Assembly: GCA_042408965.1 (NCBI GenBank)
Contig: JBHOQN010000104.1
Coordinates: 1-5,766 of the forward strand
Direction: 5' to 3'
DNA: 5,766 nt
DNA from: Thermogemmatispora sp042408965
GTDB lineage: Bacteria; Chloroflexota; Ktedonobacteria; Ktedonobacterales; Ktedonobacteraceae
Shown: piece by piece, positions 1 through 4,946 of the stretch
Layout: every line of letters begins with the position of its first letter
Numbering within the stretch: position 1 is the first letter of the stretch
Program-made: the position numbers and the translations under genes
The notes under the pieces: model-generated
Seen by the model: the letters and a program-made list of their open reading frames with translations, nothing else
Database searches by the model: none
Told to the model about the DNA's origin: nothing

Positions 1-51
1 CGCCGTCGAATCTTTGCCCCCAGACACTGAAACAACCCGGAGTGTCTCCAT
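1..51 (-). CDS. PP-loop ATP pyrophosphatase, PAPS-reductase-like (5' end only)
   Basis: Only the first 17 codons are in the window; the gene runs off the left edge. They read METLRVVSVSGGKDSTA. The short hydrophobic strand VVSVS followed by SGGKDS is the PP-loop signature of ATP pyrophosphatases, which adenylate a substrate and release pyrophosphate. An immediate N-terminal motif of this form is usual in the phosphoadenosine-phosphosulfate-reductase-like branch, which also includes DndC-type sulfur-transfer proteins; the branch cannot be resolved from 17 residues. The ATG at 51 is chosen because the motif follows it directly. The purine run GAAGGG lies only about one base before this ATG, so a TTG at 60 remains possible. 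The gene follows the minus-strand operon but has a promoter-like sequence of its own and a hairpin in its presumed leader. Confidence 0.75.
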   Translation of the reverse strand, partial: METLRVVSVSGGKDSTA

Positions 52-72
52 ACCCTTCAAGAAAATAATTGA

Positions 73-94
73 GGCAGGCCCGAATGGGCCTGCC
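73..94 (-). terminator. GC-rich hairpin with U-rich tail: operon terminator or leader attenuator
   Basis: A perfect 9-bp stem (73-81 with 86-94) closes on the tetraloop ATTC in the minus-strand RNA. Reading on the minus strand, the stem is followed by the U-rich run UCAAUUAUUUUCUU over 72-59. This fits an intrinsic terminator for the minus-strand operon. The plus strand has no T-run after the stem, so the terminator is one-directional. The stem ends only 21 bases before the start codon of the PP-loop gene and lies downstream of its candidate promoter, so it may instead act as an attenuator or structured leader of that gene. Confidence 0.6.
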
Positions 95-204
95 CTCTGG
101 CTCCTGCAAAAAAACGCTTTCCGCGCTTATATGCTACCGATTCTTCGCAGTCTGTCAACTCTCCGGGAACACTCAGGAGCTTGAGCGTCAGGATGTTTAG
201 GTAT
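95..204. other. Gap between operon end and PP-loop gene
   Basis: No gene is supported here. Apart from the promoter-like sequence at 131-158, the minus strand has a run of seven T at 114-108. It is not preceded by a stable stem: only a 3-bp CGC/GCG pairing can form beside it, so I do not call a second terminator. If the small ORF upstream is read only to its present stop at 249, the non-coding gap extends to 248. Confidence 0.5.
131..158 (-). promoter_or_regulatory. Candidate promoter for the PP-loop gene
   Basis: On the minus strand a perfect -35 hexamer TTGACA (158-153) is followed after 16 bases by TAGCAT (136-131), a 4-of-6 match to the -10 consensus. An alternative -10, TATAAG at 131-126, is better in sequence but sits 21 bases away, which is too far. 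Transcription would begin near 124 and give a leader of about 70 bases containing the hairpin at 73-94. Confidence 0.45.
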
Positions 205-248
205 CTAGACGTCCAGGCTCTCAGATGCCGGACACCTGCCCCAGATGG

Positions 249-413
249 TCAGCAGCGTCCAGATGGCACAGAATTCCTCTCGCGTCGAAACGTTGCCAGT
301 GTTGTGCCATCGATGCGGAGCCAGAAGAACGCTGGGGTATCCTGGCGTGGCTGCGCAGCCAGGATCTTTAACGCTTCCAGTAGTTCATGCGGCAACATAG
401 ATTCAATCATCAT
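249..413 (-). CDS. Small unknown ORF closing the operon, probably frameshifted
   Basis: This 54-codon ORF starts with an ATG at 413 that overlaps the Nudix stop codon (ATGA), a usual sign of translational coupling. GAAGAG lies a few bases upstream. The protein begins MMIESMLPHELLEALKILAA and continues through FFWLRIDGTTLATF, a plausible helix-then-strand fold with no family I recognise. After residue 44 the frame turns into a short charged tail and stops at 249. One frame over, from the GAGAG run at 281-277, the same strand encodes EEFCAIWTLLTIWGRCPAS and stops at 205, which would give a 68-residue protein. That continuation is more protein-like and shares a motif with the HTH protein of the same operon. 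I therefore infer that the original gene was 205-413 and that a two-base GA gain, or the loss of one base, broke it. The start could also be the second or sixth Met. Confidence 0.55.
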   Translation of the reverse strand: MMIESMLPHELLEALKILAAQPRQDTPAFFWLRIDGTTLATFRRERNSVPSGRC

Positions 414-931
414 ATGATATACTCTTCGCCATCAGGCAGCAAAGGCAGCCGGCCTGCCTGCTCCGCCTGCAACACCTGCCTGATGATGGACGAGTGGTCC
501 AGAAAAAGCGGCGGAAGGCGATCCAGGTCGGCCATTTCCAGGGCTACCACACTGCTGCCTGGACGGGCTGCTTTCTGCAGCCTATCCAGGTCGGCCTCGA
601 TCAAATAAACAAGCGAAAGGATTTGGGCTTTCTCTGTTCCATCGTCTCCTTGCAGGAAACGCGGATCGCGATCCGGGACATGCAATCCAAAGAGGCCCGC
701 CAGCCTCCAACTTTTAATACCTGCATCCATCATGTCGATGATTCCCAGCTCCTCGCAAAAGGCGCGGCGGAACCCCATTGCCCCAGTTTCATTCCATTGA
801 AGCTTCTCTCCCACAAGCGCGAGCACTTTCTCATTTTCGCGCCGGATGAGCGCAATACGGCTTCGCCCCTCATCCACCAGCATCAGGTCAACAGCTACTG
901 CCCAGCGGGCATCATGCTTTCGTATCGGCAT
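410..931 (-). CDS. Divergent Nudix hydrolase
   Basis: A protein of 173 residues. Nudix enzymes cleave nucleoside diphosphates linked to another group, using Mg ions held by the Nudix box. An N-terminal strand typical of the fold (about residues 9-31, AVAVDLMLVDEG then IALIRREN) precedes a recognisable box at residues 48-64: E48, R56, E60, E61 and G63 are at the expected spacing of E-x7-R-x-x-x-E-E-x-G. The glutamate normally after the arginine is Ala57, and the leading glycine of the box is displaced by one residue, so activity may be altered. The C-terminal DHSSIIRQVL resembles the last helix of ADP-ribose-pyrophosphatase-type members. The start at 931 is preferred over an upstream ATG at 1039 because it has GAGGGG six bases before it and the first strand follows. 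It overlaps the end of the HTH gene by 20 bases. The substrate is unknown. Confidence 0.75.
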   Translation of the reverse strand: MPIRKHDARWAVAVDLMLVDEGRSRIALIRRENEKVLALVGEKLQWNETGAMGFRRAFCEELGIIDMMDAGIKSWRLAGLFGLHVPDRDPRFLQGDDGTEKAQILSLVYLIEADLDRLQKAARPGSSVVALEMADLDRLPPLFLDHSSIIRQVLQAEQAGRLPLLPDGEEYII

Positions 932-1241
932 ACCGTTCCCCTCTTTCCAGTGCAGCTCTTCCTCCCCCGGTTTGCTGCCGTTCCAGCAAGCGGGCCAGTT
1001 GCTCTCGCGCAGATGCCGGACACCGATCCCAGGGGACACGCGCCAGTAGTTCCTGCCGGGAGCATTTTATAGCTCTGAATGCCAACTGGGCGCGCTGTAA
1101 CCTCTGGTAAATGCGGCTTGTGCTTGTTCCCAGGGCCTGGGCAATCCTGCTGACCTTCCAGTCCTGTGCTACGAGCAGAAGCACCAGCCAGTCCGTTTCC
1201 TTGAGCCAGTCTAGCCGCCAGGGGATATCTGTCGTTTCCAT
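912..1241 (-). CDS. Small HTH protein, sigma region 4-like
   Basis: A protein of 109 residues. Residues about 17-56 form a helical segment, DWLVLLLVAQDWKVSRIAQA then LGTSTSRIYQRLQRAQLAFR, which reads as an HTH of the kind in region 4 of sigma-70 factors and in LuxR-like domains: an entry helix, I-A-x-x-L-G-T-S turn, then a basic recognition helix. There is no sigma region 2, so it is not a complete sigma factor. The rest is arginine-rich and includes WDRCPAS at 71-77, a motif repeated in the frameshifted part of the last ORF of the operon. The start at 1241 is preferred to an ATG at 1319 because AGGAGA precedes it by 11 bases and the upstream extension is coding sequence of MT1. It overlaps MT1 by 31 bases and the Nudix gene by 20. 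It may regulate this operon (inference). Confidence 0.7.
   Translation of the reverse strand: METTDIPWRLDWLKETDWLVLLLVAQDWKVSRIAQALGTSTSRIYQRLQRAQLAFRAIKCSRQELLARVPWDRCPASAREQLARLLERQQTGGGRAALERGERYADTKA
938..943 (-). promoter_or_regulatory. Ribosome binding site fixing the Nudix start
   Basis: GAGGGG on the minus strand lies six bases before the ATG at 931, inside the 3' end of the HTH gene. It favours the 173-residue Nudix protein over the 209-residue extension starting at 1039. Confidence 0.65.
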
Positions 1242-2104
1242 GATCCCGTACTTCTCCTCTCCTCTGGTTTGCGTGCCCAAACAGCCACTCCGCCGCAGCC
1301 AGTGCCGTAGTGTTCCCATTCGGTGCTCAGCCTCGCTAATGTTTCCTGGACTTTCTCCAAGGGAACCTGGTTAACGCTGGCCAGAATAGGGGCCACTCCC
1401 TGCAGAGAGGCCAGCAGATCTTTGCGAAAGAGCGGAGCGCCGCGTTGCTGGCCAGCCAGGGGAGCTATGAAGGGGCGCACGATGGGATCGAGGTCCAGGG
1501 AACGCAGCCAGTCCGGCAAGAGCAAAGGTGCGTCCATTCGCAAGCCCTTTCTTGCCGCCACCGCCTCGAACCAGGCGCGAACTTGTGCGTGCAGTGGTCC
1601 CTCCTGAACAACCTCGCCAGTGGCTTCGACAAATTCAAGCCACCCGCCGGAACGGGTGATGCGCAACAGATCGGCGAGCACGCCGCGCCAGGCAGTGACG
1701 GGAATAGCCGCCACCAGCAGCCGCTGATGGACATAATCAAAAGAATGCTCTGGGAACGGCAGGCCATTGAGCAAATCAGCCTTGATGGCCTGGCACGTTG
1801 CCGGGAGGGGCCGCAGGAGCGAGAGATCTTTGTCGAGGGCGATGATGCGGGCTGTAGGCCAGCAACGAGCGACCTCGCGGACCCAGATGCCAGTGCCGGT
1901 ACCGACGTCGAGGATCTGGCGAGGGTTTTGAACAGGAGCCAGAAAGTGGGTACCGAGCAATTGGCGCAGGGCAAAGTGTTGCAGCTCCAGGCGGTTCTGC
2001 TCACCCCGCGTACGCGGCAGGATATAGGTCTCCTCAACGCCTGGAGCAGTAGTGCCGGATACGCGGGATGAGCCGCCAAATAAGCGGCCAAGCCAGTTTA
2101 TCAT
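1211..2104 (-). CDS. SAM-dependent methyltransferase MT1 (class I)
   Basis: A 297-residue class I methyltransferase of the methyltransferase-11/25 type. The SAM-binding motif I is ILDVGTGTGIW at 64-74. An acidic residue closes the second strand (D91, in IIALD), D110 lies in the adenine-contacting region, SFDYVHQR at 121-128 is the fourth-strand motif, and RSGGWLEFVE at 151-160 is the strand after the 'KPGG' turn. The C-terminal half (about 180-280) is substrate-specific and gives no hint of the acceptor. It is a clear paralogue of MT2: both carry QR(L/F)LVAAIP after the fourth strand and a similar N-terminal segment with NRL(E/D)xQH. AGAGGTGA lies 8-10 bases before the ATG at 2104. The coding region extends past the start of the HTH gene. 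It probably acts in the cytoplasm on a small molecule; the family does not allow a firmer statement. Confidence 0.85.
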   Translation of the reverse strand: MINWLGRLFGGSSRVSGTTAPGVEETYILPRTRGEQNRLELQHFALRQLLGTHFLAPVQNPRQILDVGTGTGIWVREVARCWPTARIIALDKDLSLLRPLPATCQAIKADLLNGLPFPEHSFDYVHQRLLVAAIPVTAWRGVLADLLRITRSGGWLEFVEATGEVVQEGPLHAQVRAWFEAVAARKGLRMDAPLLLPDWLRSLDLDPIVRPFIAPLAGQQRGAPLFRKDLLASLQGVAPILASVNQVPLEKVQETLARLSTEWEHYGTGCGGVAVWARKPEERRSTGSWKRQISPGG

Positions 2105-2181
2105 GGCTGTTTCACCTCTCTGCCACAGCGGACAGGTGGAGGACCAGGGAGCGTGTTGCAGGCCGCCGGGCTGCTGTATAG

Positions 2182-3069
2182 CTATTGTGCGGCCTTAACC
2201 TGTCCGTCCACCGGGTTTCCCTGTGACGAGCGGAAAGGTTGCCCGGTCTGAGTGGCAATGGCTGCAGTGATGTGGCCATAAGCACTTTCCTTTCTTTCAG
2301 GGCGTTGATCTCCAGCAATGAACAGGAGGCCCAGGCGCCCGGCCCAGGCACCAACGGGCAGCCAGAGGGTGTGTGTGTAGATCTGACGGCAGCCAGCTTG
2401 CTGGAGCCATTCGCCCAGGCGGCTCATCTGGGTGCCGTCGATGCCGCGCGGGGCAGCGAGCTGGCGCCCCCAGGCGATGAGCTGCTCCAGGCAAGGGCCG
2501 GCGTTGCGTGTCTCGGCGCCGACTTCGATCAGCTCGACCCAGCCGCTCGGGGCGGTGACGCGGTACAGCTCGCGGACTACCCGCGGCCACTGTTCCAGAG
2601 GAATAGCTGCCACAAGGAAGCGCTGATGAGTGTAGTGAAAGGTGCTGGCGGCGAAGGGCAGGCCCTCAAGAATGTTTCCCTGAACAAAGCGGTAGTTGGG
2701 GGGTGCCGTCGTCGCTTTAGCCTGTTCCAGGTCCAGGCCCGTGACGCGAGTGAGCGGGTAGAGCCGGGCGATTTCGATGGCCCAGCGGCCCGTTCCGCAG
2801 CCGACGTCAAGTACGTGCCCCCCATGCCGAAGCTGCTCTTCGACGGGGGCAAAGGTGAGCCGTCCCAGGGCCAGGCGCAGGACATAATGCTGAAAGTCCA
2901 GACGGTTGATCTCGTCGAGATCCTTGGGCAGCAGGTAGGGGACGTTTGGCAGGCGCCGGCGCCCGTCGCTCTCGCCGGCTGGGGCGGCCCCAGGCTGGTC
3001 CTCATCGCTGACTGCTTGCTGTTGCTCTGCCCGCGAGAGGAGCAGCCATTTCCAAAGGCGGGTAAGCAT
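2182..3069 (-). CDS. SAM-dependent methyltransferase MT2 (class I), C-terminus probably frameshifted
   Basis: As read, a 295-residue class I methyltransferase. Motif I is HVLDVGCGTGRW at 85-96, D113 ends the second strand, TFHYTHQR at 143-150 is the fourth-strand motif, and APSGWVELIE is at 173-182. The first 40 residues are polar and likely disordered. It resembles MT1 along the whole SAM-binding domain, so the two genes arose by an old tandem duplication. After LGLLFIAG (about residue 253) resemblance to MT1 stops in this frame, and the last 42 residues look unrelated. The next frame, from about 2312 to 2112, continues with INALKERKVLMATSLQ and keeps matching MT1. Reading through would give about 318 residues and leave 7 bases before MT1 instead of 77. 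AAGGAG lies seven bases before the ATG at 3069, so the start is secure. Confidence 0.8.
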   Translation of the reverse strand: MLTRLWKWLLLSRAEQQQAVSDEDQPGAAPAGESDGRRRLPNVPYLLPKDLDEINRLDFQHYVLRLALGRLTFAPVEEQLRHGGHVLDVGCGTGRWAIEIARLYPLTRVTGLDLEQAKATTAPPNYRFVQGNILEGLPFAASTFHYTHQRFLVAAIPLEQWPRVVRELYRVTAPSGWVELIEVGAETRNAGPCLEQLIAWGRQLAAPRGIDGTQMSRLGEWLQQAGCRQIYTHTLWLPVGAWAGRLGLLFIAGDQRPERKESAYGHITAAIATQTGQPFRSSQGNPVDGQVKAAQ

Positions 3070-3087
3070 GGTCAGTCTCCTTTTGCT

Positions 3088-3390
3088 TCAGAGCGAGACG
3101 GTCACGGGGTCTGCGAGGGCGCTTTCTTCGCCACGCAGGTGCGCGGCTAGCTCCTCCTTGCTGATCGGCTGGGGCCGGAGTGCGGCGGGCGTGGTAATGA
3201 TCTGCCAGGCGCGTTCCTCCCCGAAGCGGCCGATCAAAAGATCGATGGTTTCCCACATGTCGAGAAGCCAGTCAGTGAGGTGCTCAGTCCCTTCGTTCGG
3301 TCCGAGCTCTGTCCGAAGGGCAGTGATGATGTCCTGGCGGCTTGTGGTTCTGCCGCTTTCAGAGGGTAGATACACGGGGGCCGTCGCCAT
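3088..3390 (-). CDS. Unknown 100-residue protein heading the operon
   Basis: A 100-residue protein that I do not recognise. It has a perfect AAGGAG seven bases before the ATG at 3390 and is followed by MT2 after 18 bases, so it is surely translated as the first gene of the operon. The middle (about 36-63) is acidic and rich in Trp, Leu and Ile, with TEHLTDWLLDMWETIDLLIG, and is likely one amphipathic helix. A segment with IITTPAALRPQPISKEELAA follows, then a polar tail. There is no signal peptide, membrane span, Cys pair or metal motif. Being first in an operon of two methyltransferases, it could be a partner or carrier protein for them, but nothing in the sequence proves this. Confidence 0.7.
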   Translation of the reverse strand: MATAPVYLPSESGRTTSRQDIITALRTELGPNEGTEHLTDWLLDMWETIDLLIGRFGEERAWQIITTPAALRPQPISKEELAAHLRGEESALADPVTVSL

Positions 3391-3511
3391 GAGAGATCTC
3401 CTTTCCTTTCATATCGTCAACCTGACGTCCTGAAGATATATAGGCTATGAGTGTACAGAGGCTCTCTAGAGCTGCCTTTCTTGTCTTGCAATGGTGGCTA
3501 TCACCGAATCT

Positions 3512-3540
3512 ACTGTAGTCTCTTGTGTCTTGACAGTAAA
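3512..3540 (-). promoter_or_regulatory. Weak candidate promoter for the minus-strand operon
   Basis: TTTACT and TACAGT on the minus strand are separated by 17 bases, and each matches the sigma-70 consensus at four of six positions. The leader to the ATG at 3390 would be about 115 bases. It is the best-spaced pair I found on this strand, but the match is modest and could be chance. Confidence 0.25.
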
Positions 3541-3593
3541 GGGGTTCTGTTCCAAGTTTGATTTCAACTACATATCAGTCAAAACCGGAGATC

Positions 3594-3622
3594 TTGAATA
3601 GGGTGATGCACGCTGCTATACT
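3594..3622 (+). promoter_or_regulatory. Sigma-70-type promoter of the regulator/MT3 genes
   Basis: TTGAAT (3594-3599) and TATACT (3617-3622) are separated by exactly 17 bases and match the -35 and -10 consensus at four and five of six positions. Transcription would start near 3629 and give a leader of about 63 bases before the ATG at 3693. Confidence 0.65.
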
Positions 3623-3657
3623 GACTCCTAGGGGGAGAGAAGGTGTTTCCTGGCTGG

Positions 3658-3672
3658 CTCTTCCGTGAAGAG
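3658..3672 (+). promoter_or_regulatory. Small leader hairpin upstream of the regulator gene
   Basis: CTCTTC and GAAGAG form a perfect 6-bp inverted repeat around CGT in the presumed leader, ending 20 bases before the start codon. The right arm is part of a direct repeat of GAAGAGGA (3667-3674 and 3678-3685) whose second copy overlaps the ribosome binding site. The left arm could therefore also pair with that second copy and mask the site. It could equally be a DNA operator. Confidence 0.3.
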
Positions 3673-3692
3673 GAAATGAAGAGGAGGGTGGA

Positions 3693-4922
3693 ATGAACCT
3701 TTTGCGAGAGCTGCGCATGCAGCAGCTTGCCAGCTTAAGAGAGCAGGCGGAGAAGATAGGGATTGCAGTAGGGACGCTGCTAGCAGCAGAGCAGGGGAAA
3801 CCCTTGCGAGCAGATACCATCCAGTTGATCTGTCAGTACTACGGCAAGACAGCGGCAGAGTTGGGGCTGGTCTGCCAGCGGAGAGGGAAGATCAAAACGG
3901 CCCCAGAGGAGGATGACATGCAGCGGCGAGAGGCATTGACCCTGCTCGTGGGCGGCAGCGGGCTGACACTGCTCGCTGGCAGCGGTCTGAGCCTGACGGG
4001 AGAGGAGGCGCTCACAATAGCGCGCACCCTGGTAGGTGCGCTGTGGCGATCGTCGGAGTCTGAGAACGTTACCACAGTGGCTCGAATAGCCTCCTGGTTG
4101 ATCGCGGCCCTGGAAAAGGAGCCAGGGGGGATAAAACTGCAGAAGGAGACAGCGCGCATAGTGGCAGAGGTCCACCTGATTAGCGCCATTGCTGCGCGTC
4201 ACCTCATGAAACCTGGGGAGCGGCTACAACATTTACAACAGGCGGGACATTATGCGCTTCAGGCAGGAGATATAACTCTACAGAAGGCATTACCCTATTA
4301 CGAGGGGTATAGTTACCTCTGGGGCCTAGCACTGGGGGCAGGGGAGTATGAGCCACAACCGGAGGCGGCGCTCTCGTGGTTCCAGCGTGGGCTGGCCGTC
4401 CAGGGAGGGCCGGCCTCGCCGGCCCTGGAGGCGAGTTTACTGACAGGGTTGGCGGAAGCTTATAGCCTGCTCCAGGAGCCGCGGCAGGCGGCCAAAGCGC
4501 TGGCACGGGCTGAGCAACGCTACGCCGTTACCTCGCCTCGGCATGACCCCGGCTATGCACTGGCTGACCGCCCATCCTATGCAGTGCCTCTGTGCCGGGC
4601 GAGGATTCTTTTGAACCTGGGGCAGACGAAGGAAGCGCTGACGGCGCTAGAGGAGAGTCAGCGGCTCTATGAGGCGCAGTGGCCCCAGACGAGAGGGAGA
4701 GGGCTGGCCGACTTACAGCCGAAGCGAGCAGCAGTAGCATTAGCGTTGGGAGACCAGGAGCTATTTGTGGAGGCGCTGGGGACCAGTGTCGAGGGCATAC
4801 AGCGCAGCAAAAGCCGCTACGGGCGGGCGGAAGTCAAGCAGTTGCTCAGGCAGGGGCAGGCGCGCTGGCCACAGGCGAAGCAGCTCTCTGAGTGGGAGGC
4901 ACTCATTGAGCCATCGGCATGA
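3693..4922 (+). CDS. Cro/C1-type HTH regulator with helical-repeat domain
   Basis: A 409-residue protein. Residues about 5-60 fit the Cro/C1 (XRE) fold, with LREQAEKIGIAVGTLLAAEQ as the helix-turn-helix and LICQYYGKTAAELGLV as the closing helices. The usual S-Q-E-E-(L/V)-A start and the W-E-x-G end of the HTH are degenerate. A hydrophobic linker, MQRREALTLLVGGSGLTLL, lies at 76-94; a similar R-R-E-x-L linker follows the HTH in many regulators I associate with Ktedonobacteria. Residues about 105-400 are alpha-helical pairs resembling tetratricopeptide repeats, for example around 242-275 (ALEASLLTGLAEAYSLLQEP) and 299-327. Such domains bind peptides or partner proteins. AGGAGG lies five bases before the ATG at 3693. 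It is probably the regulator of the adjacent MT3 gene, 24 bases downstream, and perhaps of the divergent operon (inference). Confidence 0.75.
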   Translation: MNLLRELRMQQLASLREQAEKIGIAVGTLLAAEQGKPLRADTIQLICQYYGKTAAELGLVCQRRGKIKTAPEEDDMQRREALTLLVGGSGLTLLAGSGLSLTGEEALTIARTLVGALWRSSESENVTTVARIASWLIAALEKEPGGIKLQKETARIVAEVHLISAIAARHLMKPGERLQHLQQAGHYALQAGDITLQKALPYYEGYSYLWGLALGAGEYEPQPEAALSWFQRGLAVQGGPASPALEASLLTGLAEAYSLLQEPRQAAKALARAEQRYAVTSPRHDPGYALADRPSYAVPLCRARILLNLGQTKEALTALEESQRLYEAQWPQTRGRGLADLQPKRAAVALALGDQELFVEALGTSVEGIQRSKSRYGRAEVKQLLRQGQARWPQAKQLSEWEALIEPSA

Positions 4923-4946
4923 CTGAATGTGAACAGGAGAGCACAC

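Larger units (their letters stand above)
205..3390 (-). other. Probable six-gene minus-strand operon
   Basis: Six ORFs on one strand follow each other with an 18-base gap, a 77-base gap (7 bases if MT2 is read through its frameshift), then overlaps of 31, 20 and 4 bases. No terminator-like hairpin with a T-run lies between them; the imperfect hairpin at 2158-2174 has no U-tract. The overlaps imply coupled translation of MT1, the HTH protein, the Nudix protein and the last small ORF. The first terminator-like structure downstream is at 73-94. Confidence 0.7.
3391..3692. other. Divergent intergenic control region
   Basis: This 302-base stretch separates the two gene blocks and is clearly more AT-rich than its surroundings. 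It contains the plus-strand promoter at 3594-3622, a leader hairpin at 3658-3672, and an 8-bp palindrome CTCTAGAG at 3464-3471 that could be an operator. For the minus-strand operon I see only weak promoter candidates: TTTACT (3540-3535) with TACAGT (3517-3512) at 17-base spacing, and an AT-rich TATATA near 3442 without a -35. No gene is supported here on either strand. Confidence 0.6.

Noticed and set aside
2..184. Open plus-strand frame from the left edge to a TGA at 182-184
   Set aside because: It could be the end of an upstream gene, but it crosses the hairpin and promoter-like sequence and is antisense to the SGGKDS-coding start on the minus strand, which is far more convincing.
932..1039. 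N-terminal extension of the Nudix protein from an ATG at 1039
   Set aside because: The extra 36 residues have no strand or motif character, overlap the HTH gene, and the ATG at 931 has a better ribosome binding site.
494..1072. 192-codon plus-strand ORF
   Set aside because: It is antisense to the Nudix and HTH genes and shows no recognisable domain.
1242..1319. N-terminal extension of the HTH protein from an ATG at 1319
   Set aside because: The extension lies wholly inside MT1 coding sequence, while the start at 1241 has AGGAGA upstream.
1445..2091. 208-codon ORFs on both strands over MT1
   Set aside because: Both are shadows of MT1, whose frame carries the SAM-binding motifs.
2158..2174. 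Imperfect hairpin between MT2 and MT1 as a terminator
   Set aside because: The stem has a C-C mismatch and is followed by no U-rich run; it may also lie in coding sequence if MT2 is read through.
2239..3150. 303-codon plus-strand ORF
   Set aside because: It is antisense to MT2, which has clear methyltransferase motifs and a good ribosome binding site; the plus-strand translation shows no domain.
3088..3390. The 100-residue protein as a RiPP precursor peptide
   Set aside because: There is no Cys-, Ser- or Gly-rich core, no double-glycine cleavage site and no RiPP modification enzyme besides generic methyltransferases.
3530..3535. Perfect TTGACA on the plus strand as a promoter -35
   Set aside because: At 16-18 bases downstream there is only CCAAGT, CAAGTT or AAGTTT, none of which resembles a -10 element; the pair at 3594-3622 is much better.
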